64,000 bases of DNA from Alcanivorax sediminis (GTDB lineage Bacteria > Pseudomonadota > Gammaproteobacteria > Pseudomonadales > Alcanivoracaceae). The notes below the pieces were generated by a model that made no database searches, was not told the DNA's origin, and saw nothing but the letters and a program-made list of their open reading frames with translations. The stretch covers positions 620,001 through 684,000 of the forward strand of contig NZ_WIRE01000001.1 in assembly GCF_009601165.1 (NCBI RefSeq), read 5' to 3'. Shown here in pieces: positions 35,175 to 44,787 of this stretch; the stretch's first letter is position 1, and every line of letters begins with the position of its first letter. The translations under genes were made by a program, and so were the position numbers.

Positions 35175-36899
35175 ATGGAAATCCAGCGCGCTCTCGTGAT
35201 CACCGGCATCGCCGTTGTCTCCTACCTGATGATTCAGGCCTGGCAACGGGATTATGCCAACCCTGCCACACCGACCCCGGTTGAACAGGTTGCCGATACC
35301 TCTGGCCTGCCAGGCGATGATTTGCCTGCTCCTCAGGCTGAAGAAGGCACCGTTCCTGACGCTCCCGTGGACACAGCCCAGGCGCCGGTCGTGGACGACA
35401 CTCCAGCGGCGGCACCGTCGGCTCGCCTGATTGAAGTCAGCACCGATGTGCTGCGTGTTGAAATCGATCCACAGGGCGGTGATATCGTCCGCCTGGCTCT
35501 GCCTGAGTTTCCCAATCACGTAGAAACCCCGGATCAGCCCTTTGTGCTGATGCAGGAGGCCGCCGGGCTGACCTATGTGGCCCAGAGCGGGCTGGTGGGT
35601 AAAAACGGCACCGACTCCAGCGCCGGACGTCCCCTCTGGTCCTCTGCCTCTGGCAACTACGCTCTGCGCGACGGTGACAGCGAACTGAACGTGGACCTGA
35701 CCCTCAAGCAGGACAATGGCGCTGAAATCATCAAGCGTTATACCTTCGAACAGGGTAGCTACCTGGTGCGCGTCAGCCACATTATCCGTAACCGCGGAAA
35801 CAGTGACTGGAGCGGCTCGCTCTATGGTCAGATCAAGCGTGACGGCAGCGAAGATCCGGGCACGTCAAAAAGCGGCTTTGTACCCATGCCGACCTACCTT
35901 GGTGCCGCTTATTGGGATTCCGAGAAGCCCTATAACAAGCTCGACTTTGACGACATGCAGGAAGAGCCTCTCAACCTGACGGTCAATGGCGGCTGGCTGG
36001 CCATGGTTCAGCACTATTTCGTGTCTGCCTGGATTCCCGATCCGCAACAGCGCAACCACTACTCCAGTGTCTATCTGCCCAAGCGCGACCAGTACCTGCT
36101 GCGCTTCGTCAGCCCCACTGTGACGGTGGAGCCCGGAGAAGAAAAAGCCCTTTACGCTGAGTTCTATGCCGGTCCCAAGCAACAGGACAATCTGGCTGCG
36201 ATCTCGGGCGGTCTGGACATGACTGTGGACTATGGCTGGCTGTGGTTCATTGCCCAGCCCATCTTTGCACTGCTGGTGTTCCTGCAGAGCGGCCAGGTGT
36301 CTGTGTTTGGCATGGATATCGACGTGGGCTTCGGCGTGGTCAACTGGGGGGTGGCCATCATCCTGCTGACCTTCATCATCAAGGCCATCTTCTTCAAGCT
36401 GAGTGCGACCAGCTATCGCTCCATGGCGAAGATGCGCAAGGTGGCGCCCGAGATGCAGCGCATCAAGGAGCAGAACAAGAACGACCGCCAGAAAGCTCAG
36501 ATGGAAACCATGAAGCTGTTCCAGCGCGAGAAGATCAACCCGCTGGGCGGTTGTTTGCCCATGCTGGTGCAGATGCCGGTGTTCATTTCCCTGTACTACG
36601 TGTTGCTGGAGTCCGTGGAACTGCGCCAGGCGCCGTTCTTCCTGTGGATCAATGACCTGTCCGTGATGGATCCGTACTTTGTACTGCCGATCCTGATGGG
36701 GGCTTCCATGTTCCTGCAGACCCGCCTCAACCCGACCCCGGCCGACCCTATGCAGGCCCAGGTCATGAAGTGGATGCCGGTGGCGTTCTCCGTGTTCATG
36801 CTGTGGTTCCCGGCGGGTCTGGTGCTGTACTGGCTGACCAACAACATCCTGTCTATTGCCCAACAGTGGGTGATTACCCGTAACATCGAGAAGGGTTAA
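35175..36899 (+). CDS. yidC: membrane protein insertase YidC
   Basis: 574 residues. An N-terminal membrane helix (M-E-I-Q-R-A-L-V-I-T-G-I-A-V-V-S-Y) and an acidic, proline-rich linker (about 30-85) are followed by the large periplasmic beta domain (about 85-350). The conserved five-helix insertase core follows, with N-P-L-G-G-C-L-P-M-L-V-Q-M-P-V-F-I-S-L-Y-Y and the P-A-G-L-V-L-Y-W-L-T-N-N end. It inserts and folds inner-membrane proteins with or without Sec. Family-C heptads and a terminator follow. Confidence 0.97.
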   Translation: MEIQRALVITGIAVVSYLMIQAWQRDYANPATPTPVEQVADTSGLPGDDLPAPQAEEGTVPDAPVDTAQAPVVDDTPAAAPSARLIEVSTDVLRVEIDPQGGDIVRLALPEFPNHVETPDQPFVLMQEAAGLTYVAQSGLVGKNGTDSSAGRPLWSSASGNYALRDGDSELNVDLTLKQDNGAEIIKRYTFEQGSYLVRVSHIIRNRGNSDWSGSLYGQIKRDGSEDPGTSKSGFVPMPTYLGAAYWDSEKPYNKLDFDDMQEEPLNLTVNGGWLAMVQHYFVSAWIPDPQQRNHYSSVYLPKRDQYLLRFVSPTVTVEPGEEKALYAEFYAGPKQQDNLAAISGGLDMTVDYGWLWFIAQPIFALLVFLQSGQVSVFGMDIDVGFGVVNWGVAIILLTFIIKAIFFKLSATSYRSMAKMRKVAPEMQRIKEQNKNDRQKAQMETMKLFQREKINPLGGCLPMLVQMPVFISLYYVLLESVELRQAPFFLWINDLSVMDPYFVLPILMGASMFLQTRLNPTPADPMQAQVMKWMPVAFSVFMLWFPAGLVLYWLTNNILSIAQQWVITRNIEKG

Positions 36900-36908
36900 T
36901 GACGGTTT

Positions 36909-36932
36909 GACGCCGGATGCCTGACGCACGAC
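36909..36932 (+). repeat. heptad repeat, family C, after yidC
   Basis: GACGCCG GATGCCT GACGCAC GAC runs in 7-bp register from 9 bp after the yidC stop codon up to the terminator stem. Confidence 0.65.
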
Positions 36933-36960
36933 AAGAAGCCGGTCTCTGACCGGCTTCTTT
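36933..36960 (+). terminator. yidC intrinsic terminator
   Basis: AAGAAGCCGGTC/GACCGGCTTCTT stem, 3-nt loop, then TTG. It separates yidC from mnmE. Confidence 0.85.
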
Positions 36961-37011
36961 GTTTCCGGGCATCGCTGGTAACAAGCTATGGCTCATCCCT
37001 ATAATCACGCC

Positions 37012-38382
37012 ATGTCGAATACTTCCCAGGACACCATCGTTGCCATTGCTACCGCTCCCGGTCGGGGTGGGGTGGGGGTGGTTCGCCTGTCAGGCCCTCA
37101 GGCATTGCCCATTGCCAGAACCGTGTGCGGCAGCCGGGAATTGATACCTCGCATGGCGCACTTTGCCCGTTTCCGGGATGCCGGTGGTGAAGTGATTGAT
37201 GAGGGGCTGGTGCTGTATTTCCCGGCACCCCATTCTTTCACGGGTGAAGAGGTGGTAGAACTCCAGGGCCACGGTGGCCCGGTCATTCTGGATCTGCTGG
37301 TCAAAGCCTGTATCGATGCCGGTGCCCGGCAGGCGCTGGCGGGAGAGTTCTCACAGCGCGCCTTCCTCAACGACAAGATGGACCTGACCCAGGCCGAAGC
37401 CATTGCCGACCTGATCGATGCGGGTACCGAGGCATCCGCCCGTGCTGCGCTGCATTCCCTGCAAGGCGCGTTTTCCAAAGAAGTAAATCAACTGGTCGAG
37501 GATCTCATCGGCCTGCGCATCTATGTGGAGGCGGCCATCGACTTCCCGGAAGAAGAAATCGACTTCCTCTCCGATGGCAAAGTGGCGGGTGATCTGAACG
37601 CGGTTTATCAACAGGCTGAGCGGGTGCTGGATGAGGCCCGGCAAGGGCGGTTGGTCCGCGAGGGTATGACGTTGGTGATTGCCGGCAAACCCAATGCCGG
37701 CAAGTCGTCGCTGATGAATGCCCTGGCCGGCTTTGATGCTGCCATTGTTACCGATATTGCCGGGACCACCCGGGATGTATTGCGCGAAGCCATTCAGCTG
37801 GACGGCATGCCGCTGAATCTTATTGATACCGCAGGATTGCGTGACAGTGCCGATGTGGTGGAGCAGGAAGGGATCCGTCGCGCCTTTGCTGAAATGAAAA
37901 AAGCGGACCGGCTGCTGGTGATGGTGGATTCCCGGGAACAGGATATTGACCCACAGGATATCCACAGCTTGCTACCACAAAGCCAACAGCAGCTGGAAAA
38001 CCTGGATCTTCCTGTCACGGTGGTTCTCAACAAGGCGGATTTGTCGGGCTTGCCAACCGGGCCAACGAAAAACGGCGCCTATATATTGTCGGCATCCACA
38101 GGCGATGGTCTGGTGGAACTGAAATCGCATCTCAAGGAAGTGGCAGGCTACCAGGGCGAAGGGCAAAGTCGCTTTTCGGCCCGTCGCCGCCACATCAATG
38201 CACTCGAACAGGCACTCGCCGCGCTCGACAATGGCAAGGACCAGCTCCATGGCCATGCGGCGGGTGAACTGCTGGCCGAAGATCTGCGTGCCGCACAAAA
38301 AGCCCTGGAAGAAATCACCGGTGCCTTTACTGCCGATGATCTCCTGGGGCGCATCTTCTCGTCTTTCTGTATCGGCAAATAG
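37012..38382 (+). CDS. mnmE: tRNA modification GTPase MnmE
   Basis: 456 residues from the ATG at 37012 ([11 protein letters not shown]), the start favoured by homology; 36988 is an alternative. It has an N-terminal THF-binding domain ([12 protein letters not shown]). The G domain has G1 [19 protein letters not shown] and N-K-A-D. The C-terminal F-C-I-G-K supplies the conserved Cys. With MnmG it modifies the wobble uridine of tRNAs. mnmG does not follow here. A TATAAT lies 8-13 bp before the ATG. Confidence 0.96.
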   Translation: MSNTSQDTIVAIATAPGRGGVGVVRLSGPQALPIARTVCGSRELIPRMAHFARFRDAGGEVIDEGLVLYFPAPHSFTGEEVVELQGHGGPVILDLLVKACIDAGARQALAGEFSQRAFLNDKMDLTQAEAIADLIDAGTEASARAALHSLQGAFSKEVNQLVEDLIGLRIYVEAAIDFPEEEIDFLSDGKVAGDLNAVYQQAERVLDEARQGRLVREGMTLVIAGKPNAGKSSLMNALAGFDAAIVTDIAGTTRDVLREAIQLDGMPLNLIDTAGLRDSADVVEQEGIRRAFAEMKKADRLLVMVDSREQDIDPQDIHSLLPQSQQQLENLDLPVTVVLNKADLSGLPTGPTKNGAYILSASTGDGLVELKSHLKEVAGYQGEGQSRFSARRRHINALEQALAALDNGKDQLHGHAAGELLAEDLRAAQKALEEITGAFTADDLLGRIFSSFCIGK

Positions 38383-38824
38383 CCGGCAGAAGCTCAACAC
38401 CTGAGCCTGATACCCGACAAGCCAGCGGCGTCACTTCAGCTTCAATCAAAGACTCCCCGTTTACTCCAAGGCCAAACCTCGTACCTGCGAGAACCAATGC
38501 ACAAGGTGGGCGCAGGGCGTTCGGCTGTGCGGGTATGTTGTAGATAGGTTCGCCCACCCCCCGCAAAAATGCTGGCTTCGAGCCACCTTCAGCAGACCGA
38601 TTGCCTGAAAAAATCCAGATCTGACCTTTTCGCTCATTCAGGAGGGGGTACTCAATTTGTTTAAAAAACAATCACATAAAAATGCGTATACAAAATAACG
38701 CTTAATGAGAATTGCCGGATGAGGTCAAGCGCGCCAACGTGTGTAGACCTATAGTGACCAGTTATGAACAAGTGTTAACTAATAGGGAATAATAATAACG
38801 TAAAAATATACGGGAGAGCGCGGG
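38383..38824. other. non-coding gap after mnmE
   Basis: 442 bp with no gene. It contains an inverted repeat GGTGGGCG (38505-38512) / CGCCCACC (38551-38558) around a GC-rich segment. It becomes AT-rich from about 38640 toward the promoter of the four-gene exported operon. This is where mnmG would normally start. Confidence 0.6.
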
Positions 38825-40468
38825 ATGACGTTGTTTCATCACCGCATACGTAAAGTGTGCGACACAGCACGAACCGCCCTGCTGGGTGCCCTGGTCCTGC
38901 TGCCCCTCAGCGGGATGGCGGCGCTAGAGCGTCTGGATGACGACGCTATGGCGGGTGTCAGTGGTGCGGGACTTGCCTTAGCCCTTGATGACTTCCGCTG
39001 GCTGGTGAAACCGACCAGCTATTTTGAGCAGGTGGGTTCCGACCCTACAGGAGGGACCGTTTTCCAGCGGGGGGATTTACGCTGGTATGGCGTGAACATT
39101 TCTGGAGCTGGAACGACAGGCTTTCATTGGGATGAAAATGGGAGCAACGGGTTCGGGACGAGCTGTGATGCTTCAACGTTGGCTTGTCCACGGGGTGGTC
39201 TCATCGCCGACTTTTCTCCCCACGACAACCCCTATGTACTCCGTGCATTTTCTCCGCAGGGCATAGCCTATGACGGAACCCTGCTGAACCAGGATCCGAG
39301 TAATCCGGACAAGACAATTTATGAGTATGTCGCACCGACGAATCAGCCGAATTATACCCTGTCGTTCTGGGGTGAAATCGAAGTCGGAAGAAGCGGGGAT
39401 AACACCAATCTTTCGGTGGGAACTGGCGACATTCTGAAAAGCCAGACCATTATTCGGGGCAATGCCGCAGGTTCAGTATTCCGGTTATTTCAGTTTACCC
39501 AACCAGGAAATGAAACCTTCGCCCTGATGTATCACAGTCACCTCAGGGGCGATTTCAGATTCTCTGCCGCGCAAGATATCTCAGCACCGAGCGATGTGGT
39601 GGGGCTTCCTGTGCGCTTTGATGGTAACGAAGGTCTGCACTTTAAAAATGTGGAGGCATACGTTCCTCTGGGCCAGCTTTATTACCAGGCCTTGATCCTG
39701 GATTCCGTACCCGCAAACGATGGCAACTTCACTCTGGAAGTTCCTCGCTTACGGGATCCTTCCGTTCCCCACGGTAATGCCCTTAATGCAGCCATGGAAC
39801 ATTTCTATTCCTTTGCTGTGGCTGAGAGTGCTGATGCAGGTTATATCACGGCTCGGGTGGCGCTGCTGGCAAATACCCCGGGTTCGAATCTGGGGGCCTA
39901 TCAAGCGATTGTGGGCTCAACCAACTTACCTGATAGCTATAACACAACCCATGGCTACTCTCGCTGGGGCGACTGGTTCCCTTGTCGCGGTGTGGGGTGT
40001 CCGGCGGTGCCGGTGACAGAGCCTGTTTCCAGAAATGAATACAACGATACCAGCGACGGAATTTTTTTTCGTAAATGCACGAGCTGCGCCAACATTCCTG
40101 CCTTTGCCTATATGTTGACGGGGGCAGATGTGAGAGCGGGATCAACTACTTATCACTGTCCAGGGGGAAGCAACTGTGGGGATTTCACTCCACGCGGTGG
40201 GCAGGGTAATACAGGGGATCGATACTATCGCGGGGCCACATCTTGTACCGCAAGTTCCGGTACCGATTACAAGTGTGGTTATGGCGGTACCTACAATCTG
40301 TCTGCTTCTACTTCTGCATTAACAACAACCAATCCCAGCTCATTGATTGGTTTTCCGAATGCGGGAACACCCACCGTGATCAGCACCGATGTAGTGAATA
40401 TTGGTGACTCTCGTGCTGAGGGACTGCAGGTCAACTATCTGAAATTCACAAGCCTTGGCGTGAATTGA
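38825..40468 (+). CDS. exported protein, operon gene 1, with D-D-D-A-M-A-G-V-S-G motif
   Basis: 547 residues. The signal peptide (about 1-32, L-L-G-A-L-V-L-L-P-L-S-G-M-A-A) is followed at once by L-E-R-L-D-D-D-A-M-A-G-V-S-G-A-G-L. The rest is a large beta-rich, Gly/Asn/Thr/Asp-rich chain with several Cys near the C-terminus (C-P-G-G-S-N-C, C-T-S-C). It has no enzyme motif. The shared motif resembles the N-terminal 'V-x-G-Q-x-G' signature of DUF6160/Fil-like surface proteins of Acinetobacter and Marinobacter, as I remember them. Gene 2 starts close to its stop; together they form an operon. Confidence 0.75.
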   Translation: MTLFHHRIRKVCDTARTALLGALVLLPLSGMAALERLDDDAMAGVSGAGLALALDDFRWLVKPTSYFEQVGSDPTGGTVFQRGDLRWYGVNISGAGTTGFHWDENGSNGFGTSCDASTLACPRGGLIADFSPHDNPYVLRAFSPQGIAYDGTLLNQDPSNPDKTIYEYVAPTNQPNYTLSFWGEIEVGRSGDNTNLSVGTGDILKSQTIIRGNAAGSVFRLFQFTQPGNETFALMYHSHLRGDFRFSAAQDISAPSDVVGLPVRFDGNEGLHFKNVEAYVPLGQLYYQALILDSVPANDGNFTLEVPRLRDPSVPHGNALNAAMEHFYSFAVAESADAGYITARVALLANTPGSNLGAYQAIVGSTNLPDSYNTTHGYSRWGDWFPCRGVGCPAVPVTEPVSRNEYNDTSDGIFFRKCTSCANIPAFAYMLTGADVRAGSTTYHCPGGSNCGDFTPRGGQGNTGDRYYRGATSCTASSGTDYKCGYGGTYNLSASTSALTTTNPSSLIGFPNAGTPTVISTDVVNIGDSRAEGLQVNYLKFTSLGVN

Positions 40469-40479
40469 GTCGGGTGATC

Positions 40480-41784
40480 ATGAATAAAAAAACAATAATG
40501 ATCCTGATCTTGATGCCGCTGTTAATGATGAGTTGCCAGTCAGCATCAGCGATTGCTAACGGGATGCAGCCGCTGGAAGATAGTGACCTTCGCAAGGTTG
40601 TGGGACAGGGCCTGATCGTTTCGGATTATATTCAGGGCGATGCTCTTGCCAATCCTAACGAGTACTCCACACCGTTCGACTTTTACCGAATTGGGCTGGA
40701 TGGTGAGCTCGCTCTCAATTTGAATATTTCAAAATTACAGTTGGGATGTGGCGGAATCAATGATCACTTATCAGGCCATGCTGGTTGCGATATCGATATT
40801 GATTACGGCTCATTCATGGGGCGCAATGGTACTGCGCTGGGAGAACCCGGCAGTGCTTTTAAACTGTTGCGTCCCTATATAGAGTTTGCCGTAAAAAATG
40901 ATGATAGCCCGACCCTACGCGAAATTGCCGGTATCAAGATTGGTGCGCAGTCCGCAGATGGGGCGATCAGTGCCGGTCGACGCTACTTTACCAACGGAGC
41001 CATCAACCAGGAAAACACGGCACTGGCGACAACCTGCAACACTGGAGCATCGACGGGTAACGGCGTCCTGGGTTGTCATTCGGGTATTAACAGTGTGAGT
41101 GGTTTCCTGGGGGCAGAACTCTCTATCTCAATGCGAGTGCAGGCGAGGATTTGTGGTGGAGCCCTGGTGTTTGGGGGGTGCCTGGGTATCCCTGTCCCAT
41201 TAGATGCCTGGGGCTGTACCGGTCGTACCCAGTTTACTGGTGACCCTTGTGGCACAGGTCTTTCTGATGCTCTCTTCGTTGATATCGCCGGAACACGAAT
41301 GCAAACACTGGGCCTGCGTTCGGCAAAACTCAAACTCGACGGTAACGGATTTTCCTCACTAATCACAACGTTACTGGACAGCGCTTACGCTCAGTTGAAT
41401 ACAGATTTGAGGTCTGTTCACAAACTTACGTTTGAAGATACGCCGGATTTCTTCATTTCTTTCCAGCGTGAACCAATTGCTTACCCCCGCTACTCGAAGT
41501 TGCCACCAATTTCCGAACTGGCAGGAAATGAATTTGATGGCTGCAATACAAGCTATGCAACGGCTCGATGTAACAGTGCCTATGCGGTGCCTGCAAATAC
41601 AGGCTGGTGGCTTAATGCGCCTTCAGTGAAATTGCTGGATGTACTCAACGAATCGGCCAATCTTGGACTGCTTTCGATTGGAGATGCGCTGGATCTCCTG
41701 GCGGCACCAGGCTATCTGATTGAGCATCCTGAGTTCGAATTAAGCCCCGCAAAGAATTGCTACGGCAGCTCAAACTTTTGTTGA
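40480..41784 (+). CDS. exported protein, operon gene 2
   Basis: 434 residues from the ATG at 40480; an in-frame TTG at 40465 overlaps the previous stop. The signal peptide (K-K-T-I-M-I-L-I-L-M-P-L-L-M-M-S-C) ends in a possible weak lipobox with Cys19. Right after it, M-Q-P-L-E-D-S-D-L-R-K-V-V-G-Q-G-L-I carries the motif. The mature chain is beta-rich with paired cysteines (C-G-G, C-D-I-D-I-D-Y, C-G-T-G). No known domain. Begins 11 bp after gene 1. Confidence 0.72.
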   Translation: MNKKTIMILILMPLLMMSCQSASAIANGMQPLEDSDLRKVVGQGLIVSDYIQGDALANPNEYSTPFDFYRIGLDGELALNLNISKLQLGCGGINDHLSGHAGCDIDIDYGSFMGRNGTALGEPGSAFKLLRPYIEFAVKNDDSPTLREIAGIKIGAQSADGAISAGRRYFTNGAINQENTALATTCNTGASTGNGVLGCHSGINSVSGFLGAELSISMRVQARICGGALVFGGCLGIPVPLDAWGCTGRTQFTGDPCGTGLSDALFVDIAGTRMQTLGLRSAKLKLDGNGFSSLITTLLDSAYAQLNTDLRSVHKLTFEDTPDFFISFQREPIAYPRYSKLPPISELAGNEFDGCNTSYATARCNSAYAVPANTGWWLNAPSVKLLDVLNESANLGLLSIGDALDLLAAPGYLIEHPEFELSPAKNCYGSSNFC

Positions 41785-41795
41785 TGGAGGTGGAG

Positions 41796-42452
41796 ATGAA
41801 AGCGATCAAGAATCACCTCAAAAACAAACTGCCTGGCCTGCTATTCGTCATTTCATTGCCGATCTCATGTCTGGTTCAGGCCGCAGGCCTTGAGCCCTTG
41901 AAAGATATCGAGCTGCAATCAATCAGTGGCGGTGACGCGATTCAGCTGACAGTGCGTCTTCGTAACAATGTGGATGCCAGCAATAACCCGATAGGCTGCG
42001 TGCCGGACACTCTGAACCCTTGCCGGTTGGGGCTGGAGTTTACGGATCGAGAAGGCAAATGGTTAATGCTAAAAGAGTTCTACGGAACCATCGCCATTGA
42101 GGACATGCGCCTGCAGGGCGCAACATTAAGGAACAGTAATTCCAGTTATCGTGATACAAGCCGATTTGAAGCTTCAGATGGAGCCTGCCTGCTGTCAGCC
42201 TGCAACCCGAATGGACTAACAGCCATCATGCTGACTTATCCCAATGCCAAAGCGGCTGGTGAATATAGCGATATGACGACCTTTCTGAATATTGGTCGTA
42301 TGGCCCTGGAGTTTGATAACGGCGCAACACCGGGATACATGGTCGACAATAATTCCGGTAGCGCCCTGGCATTTCGTATCAGCGATTCTGCTTCTTCCAA
42401 TGGCGCCATGCAAATGCGTTTCGACGGGAGTGCAATGATCTATGGCTTCTAA
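41796..42452 (+). CDS. exported protein, operon gene 3
   Basis: 218 residues from the ATG at 41796, fixed by a strong GGAGGTGGAG site. Signal peptide (L-P-G-L-L-F-V-I-S-L-P-I-S-C-L-V-Q-A-A), then G-L-E-P-L-K-D-I-E-L-Q-S-I-S-G-G-D-A-I, the operon motif. The remainder is beta-rich with two Cys pairs and ends in a C-terminal aromatic (I-Y-G-F), as seen in outer-membrane-associated proteins. It overlaps gene 4 by 11 bp, which implies coupled translation. Confidence 0.72.
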   Translation: MKAIKNHLKNKLPGLLFVISLPISCLVQAAGLEPLKDIELQSISGGDAIQLTVRLRNNVDASNNPIGCVPDTLNPCRLGLEFTDREGKWLMLKEFYGTIAIEDMRLQGATLRNSNSSYRDTSRFEASDGACLLSACNPNGLTAIMLTYPNAKAAGEYSDMTTFLNIGRMALEFDNGATPGYMVDNNSGSALAFRISDSASSNGAMQMRFDGSAMIYGF

Positions 42453-44463
42453 AACGTTACTGCAGACTGTTTTGATCGGCTGTTTGGCATCTTCTTCATA
42501 CAGTCTCTGGGCACTCACGCCAATGGATGATGACGGCCTGGCGGGAATCAGTGGCCAGGACGGAATCACTGTAAATTTCCAAAGTGATACGGGTATCCAG
42601 GCTCAGCAGATAACATGGCAAACCGATATTTCCACGCCTCAAGAAGCACTGACTCAACTGAATACCTTGGCATTGGAAGGGGTGGGTGGGGCACTGGCGG
42701 CCCAGCTTGATCTGGATGTTGGCTACGATGGTGTCGATCCGATGCTGGCCATTAACTACCAGTGGGGTCCAAGCCGCTTCACCATGGGGGGCATGGCGAT
42801 AACCACACCTACCAATGCTACCGCGTCAATGGGGCAAGCAGCGTTCTATTCCCAGGGTGCTCTTTCAATGGTGAATAGGGGCCTCTTTGATAACGCCGGT
42901 AACAAGGCCCGGCTGGACTTTTCTCTGACGGGTGACTGGGTTTACCGGCAGGGCGGATCTGGTAGCGCTGAAATGAGTCTGGGTAATCTAGTGTTTAGCA
43001 ACCGGTTTACGACGGGGGCTGCGGGTGGTCATGCCGATGGCGTCGGTACCATCGCCGTTGATAGTGATGGTATCAAGGTTGCCTCCGATTTCACTGAATC
43101 CGTTTTGCAGTTTGATTTGATGTACAACGACAGCGCTTCGGATTTCGATATCACCGGGCGTACCGCCATGATGCATGCCGGCTGGATTGGTGGGCTGAAG
43201 AATACACTGTTTCGGGTGGATGCCGGCGGTGTGGGTGTGAATACACTGACCCCGAGGACACAAGGTTTGCATGTGTTGGCACAGTGGGATTTCGATTCCG
43301 ACTTTATCCTCAACCTGGGCCATGCCGGCGGCAATGACACCCAGCTTCAGCTTCGCGATTGGAGAATACTGGGTGGTGGAACCGGGCGGATGCTGAACAT
43401 GGATATTTCTCTGGATGTTCTGCAAGACGGGGCGGGCACAGGGGGCCTGTGTTTTGGGATGACAGGAACAACCTGTGCTGCACCCGATTATCACAACTCC
43501 ACGGTAGATGCAGGCCAGTCTGCGTTTGCCATTCTGTTACGCGACAGCTATCTGCATGCCTATAGTCAGAATATTGCGGTAGATAGCCTGGCCAATGTGA
43601 ATACGGCAACGCCTTATGACTGGAGTGTCTTGTTTACTCTCGGGTTACTGGAAGCGGATATTCTGGTCTATCCCGGTGGTCCTTATGCGGAACCTGATGG
43701 GTTAAGGCTGGATGCCGCAGTGATGGTTCAATCTCCTGGCTTCTGGGCTGCTGCGAACAGTTCAGATGCGGCAACCCGCGCTGCTGCGGCTTCAGGCTGG
43801 GAGACCAATACACACTTTTTACTGGCGGATATCAGTAATGATGTTGGTATTGGTTTGATGAATGCCGATATTCTCTGGGAGGCGGACGACCTTTATTTTT
43901 TGTTGGGTCAAAGCGATCCAACATTCCCTGGATTACCTTCCGGGATGATGTTGGGCACCAATGCACTTTCCCGTTATCAGGTTCGTGGTGCCTTCGGAGC
44001 AGGTCAACCTACTGCGCTTGATAGCAATGCGGCAAATGTGGCGCTGTGGGATTTCAATCTTTCCACTAACCAGTTCAGATTTGTTCTGTATCCTACGACT
44101 GCTGACGGTTCAGAAGCTTTGGGTTTCGATGGTTTCCTGAACCTGGATGGTTCTTCGTATCTGTCACTGGCGGAAATTTCGAGCCCTCAGTCGGCGTTCA
44201 GGATTTATGATGTGACAGGCAGTATTGGCTGGGCTAACGGCAGTATTACGATCCGCTCTGAGAATGAAACTGCAGACGGTCTGCCCAGTCTTACGCTGGA
44301 AAATGATCTTTACCTTGGTCAAAGTGCCAACTTTGGACAAGGCTCGCCTGATCACCTGGATCCGTTGGTTGGCAGTGTCGGCTTTGGTGATCAGAACTAT
44401 GGTCAAATGGCGATACCGGGTGGTGTCTGGCATAGCGAAATCATCGCCAAGATTCCGCAATGA
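42442..44463 (+). CDS. exported protein, operon gene 4 (largest), with I-S-G-Q-D-G-I motif
   Basis: 673 residues. Signal peptide (about 1-24), then L-T-P-M-D-D-D-G-L-A-G-I-S-G-Q-D-G-I-T-V-N-F, the fullest form of the operon motif. The mature chain is a long run of alternating beta strands rich in Gly, Asp, Asn and Ser, with few charged or Cys residues (one C-F/C-A-A pair mid-chain). It looks like a repeat-poor beta-solenoid or surface adhesin. No membrane anchor or sorting signal is visible. A terminator-like hairpin follows at 44586. Confidence 0.75.
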   Translation: MASKTLLQTVLIGCLASSSYSLWALTPMDDDGLAGISGQDGITVNFQSDTGIQAQQITWQTDISTPQEALTQLNTLALEGVGGALAAQLDLDVGYDGVDPMLAINYQWGPSRFTMGGMAITTPTNATASMGQAAFYSQGALSMVNRGLFDNAGNKARLDFSLTGDWVYRQGGSGSAEMSLGNLVFSNRFTTGAAGGHADGVGTIAVDSDGIKVASDFTESVLQFDLMYNDSASDFDITGRTAMMHAGWIGGLKNTLFRVDAGGVGVNTLTPRTQGLHVLAQWDFDSDFILNLGHAGGNDTQLQLRDWRILGGGTGRMLNMDISLDVLQDGAGTGGLCFGMTGTTCAAPDYHNSTVDAGQSAFAILLRDSYLHAYSQNIAVDSLANVNTATPYDWSVLFTLGLLEADILVYPGGPYAEPDGLRLDAAVMVQSPGFWAAANSSDAATRAAAASGWETNTHFLLADISNDVGIGLMNADILWEADDLYFLLGQSDPTFPGLPSGMMLGTNALSRYQVRGAFGAGQPTALDSNAANVALWDFNLSTNQFRFVLYPTTADGSEALGFDGFLNLDGSSYLSLAEISSPQSAFRIYDVTGSIGWANGSITIRSENETADGLPSLTLENDLYLGQSANFGQGSPDHLDPLVGSVGFGDQNYGQMAIPGGVWHSEIIAKIPQ

Positions 44464-44585
44464 CATTTCACGAATCTGTGCCACTCCTGCATTGACCGCA
44501 GCGGCATCCGGAGTCGGATAATGTTCCGGGTGTCCTGCCACGCCCCTATGTGCGAAAGAATGGTTTACCAACTGCATCATACTAA

Positions 44586-44616
44586 AGCCGCGTCAGGCAA
44601 TCCTGGCGTGGTTTTT
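44586..44616 (+). terminator. terminator of the exported-protein operon
   Basis: CGCGTCAGG / CCTGGCGTG stem with G-U pairs and a CAAT loop, then GTTTTTGGGTTT, 120 bp after the last gene. The rest of the 324-bp gap shows nothing more. Confidence 0.65.
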
Positions 44617-44787
44617 GGGTTTATTCGCTGTGCAAGATTATGACCTTCAGTGACTTGGTGTCTGTCTGTCATGGGTTGTTGCATGCCGCTTGTTGCGTCC
44701 TATTGAATTATCTTCACATTTTGCTGTCATCCTAACGCCATCTGTACGTAATCCTTGCATAATTGGGATCAAGACTAGTGGCAAATC

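Noticed and set aside
39885..39906. tRNA T-arm-like sequence GGTTCGAATC
   Set aside because: It lies within operon gene 1, the stem pairs poorly, and no acceptor, D or anticodon arm is nearby.
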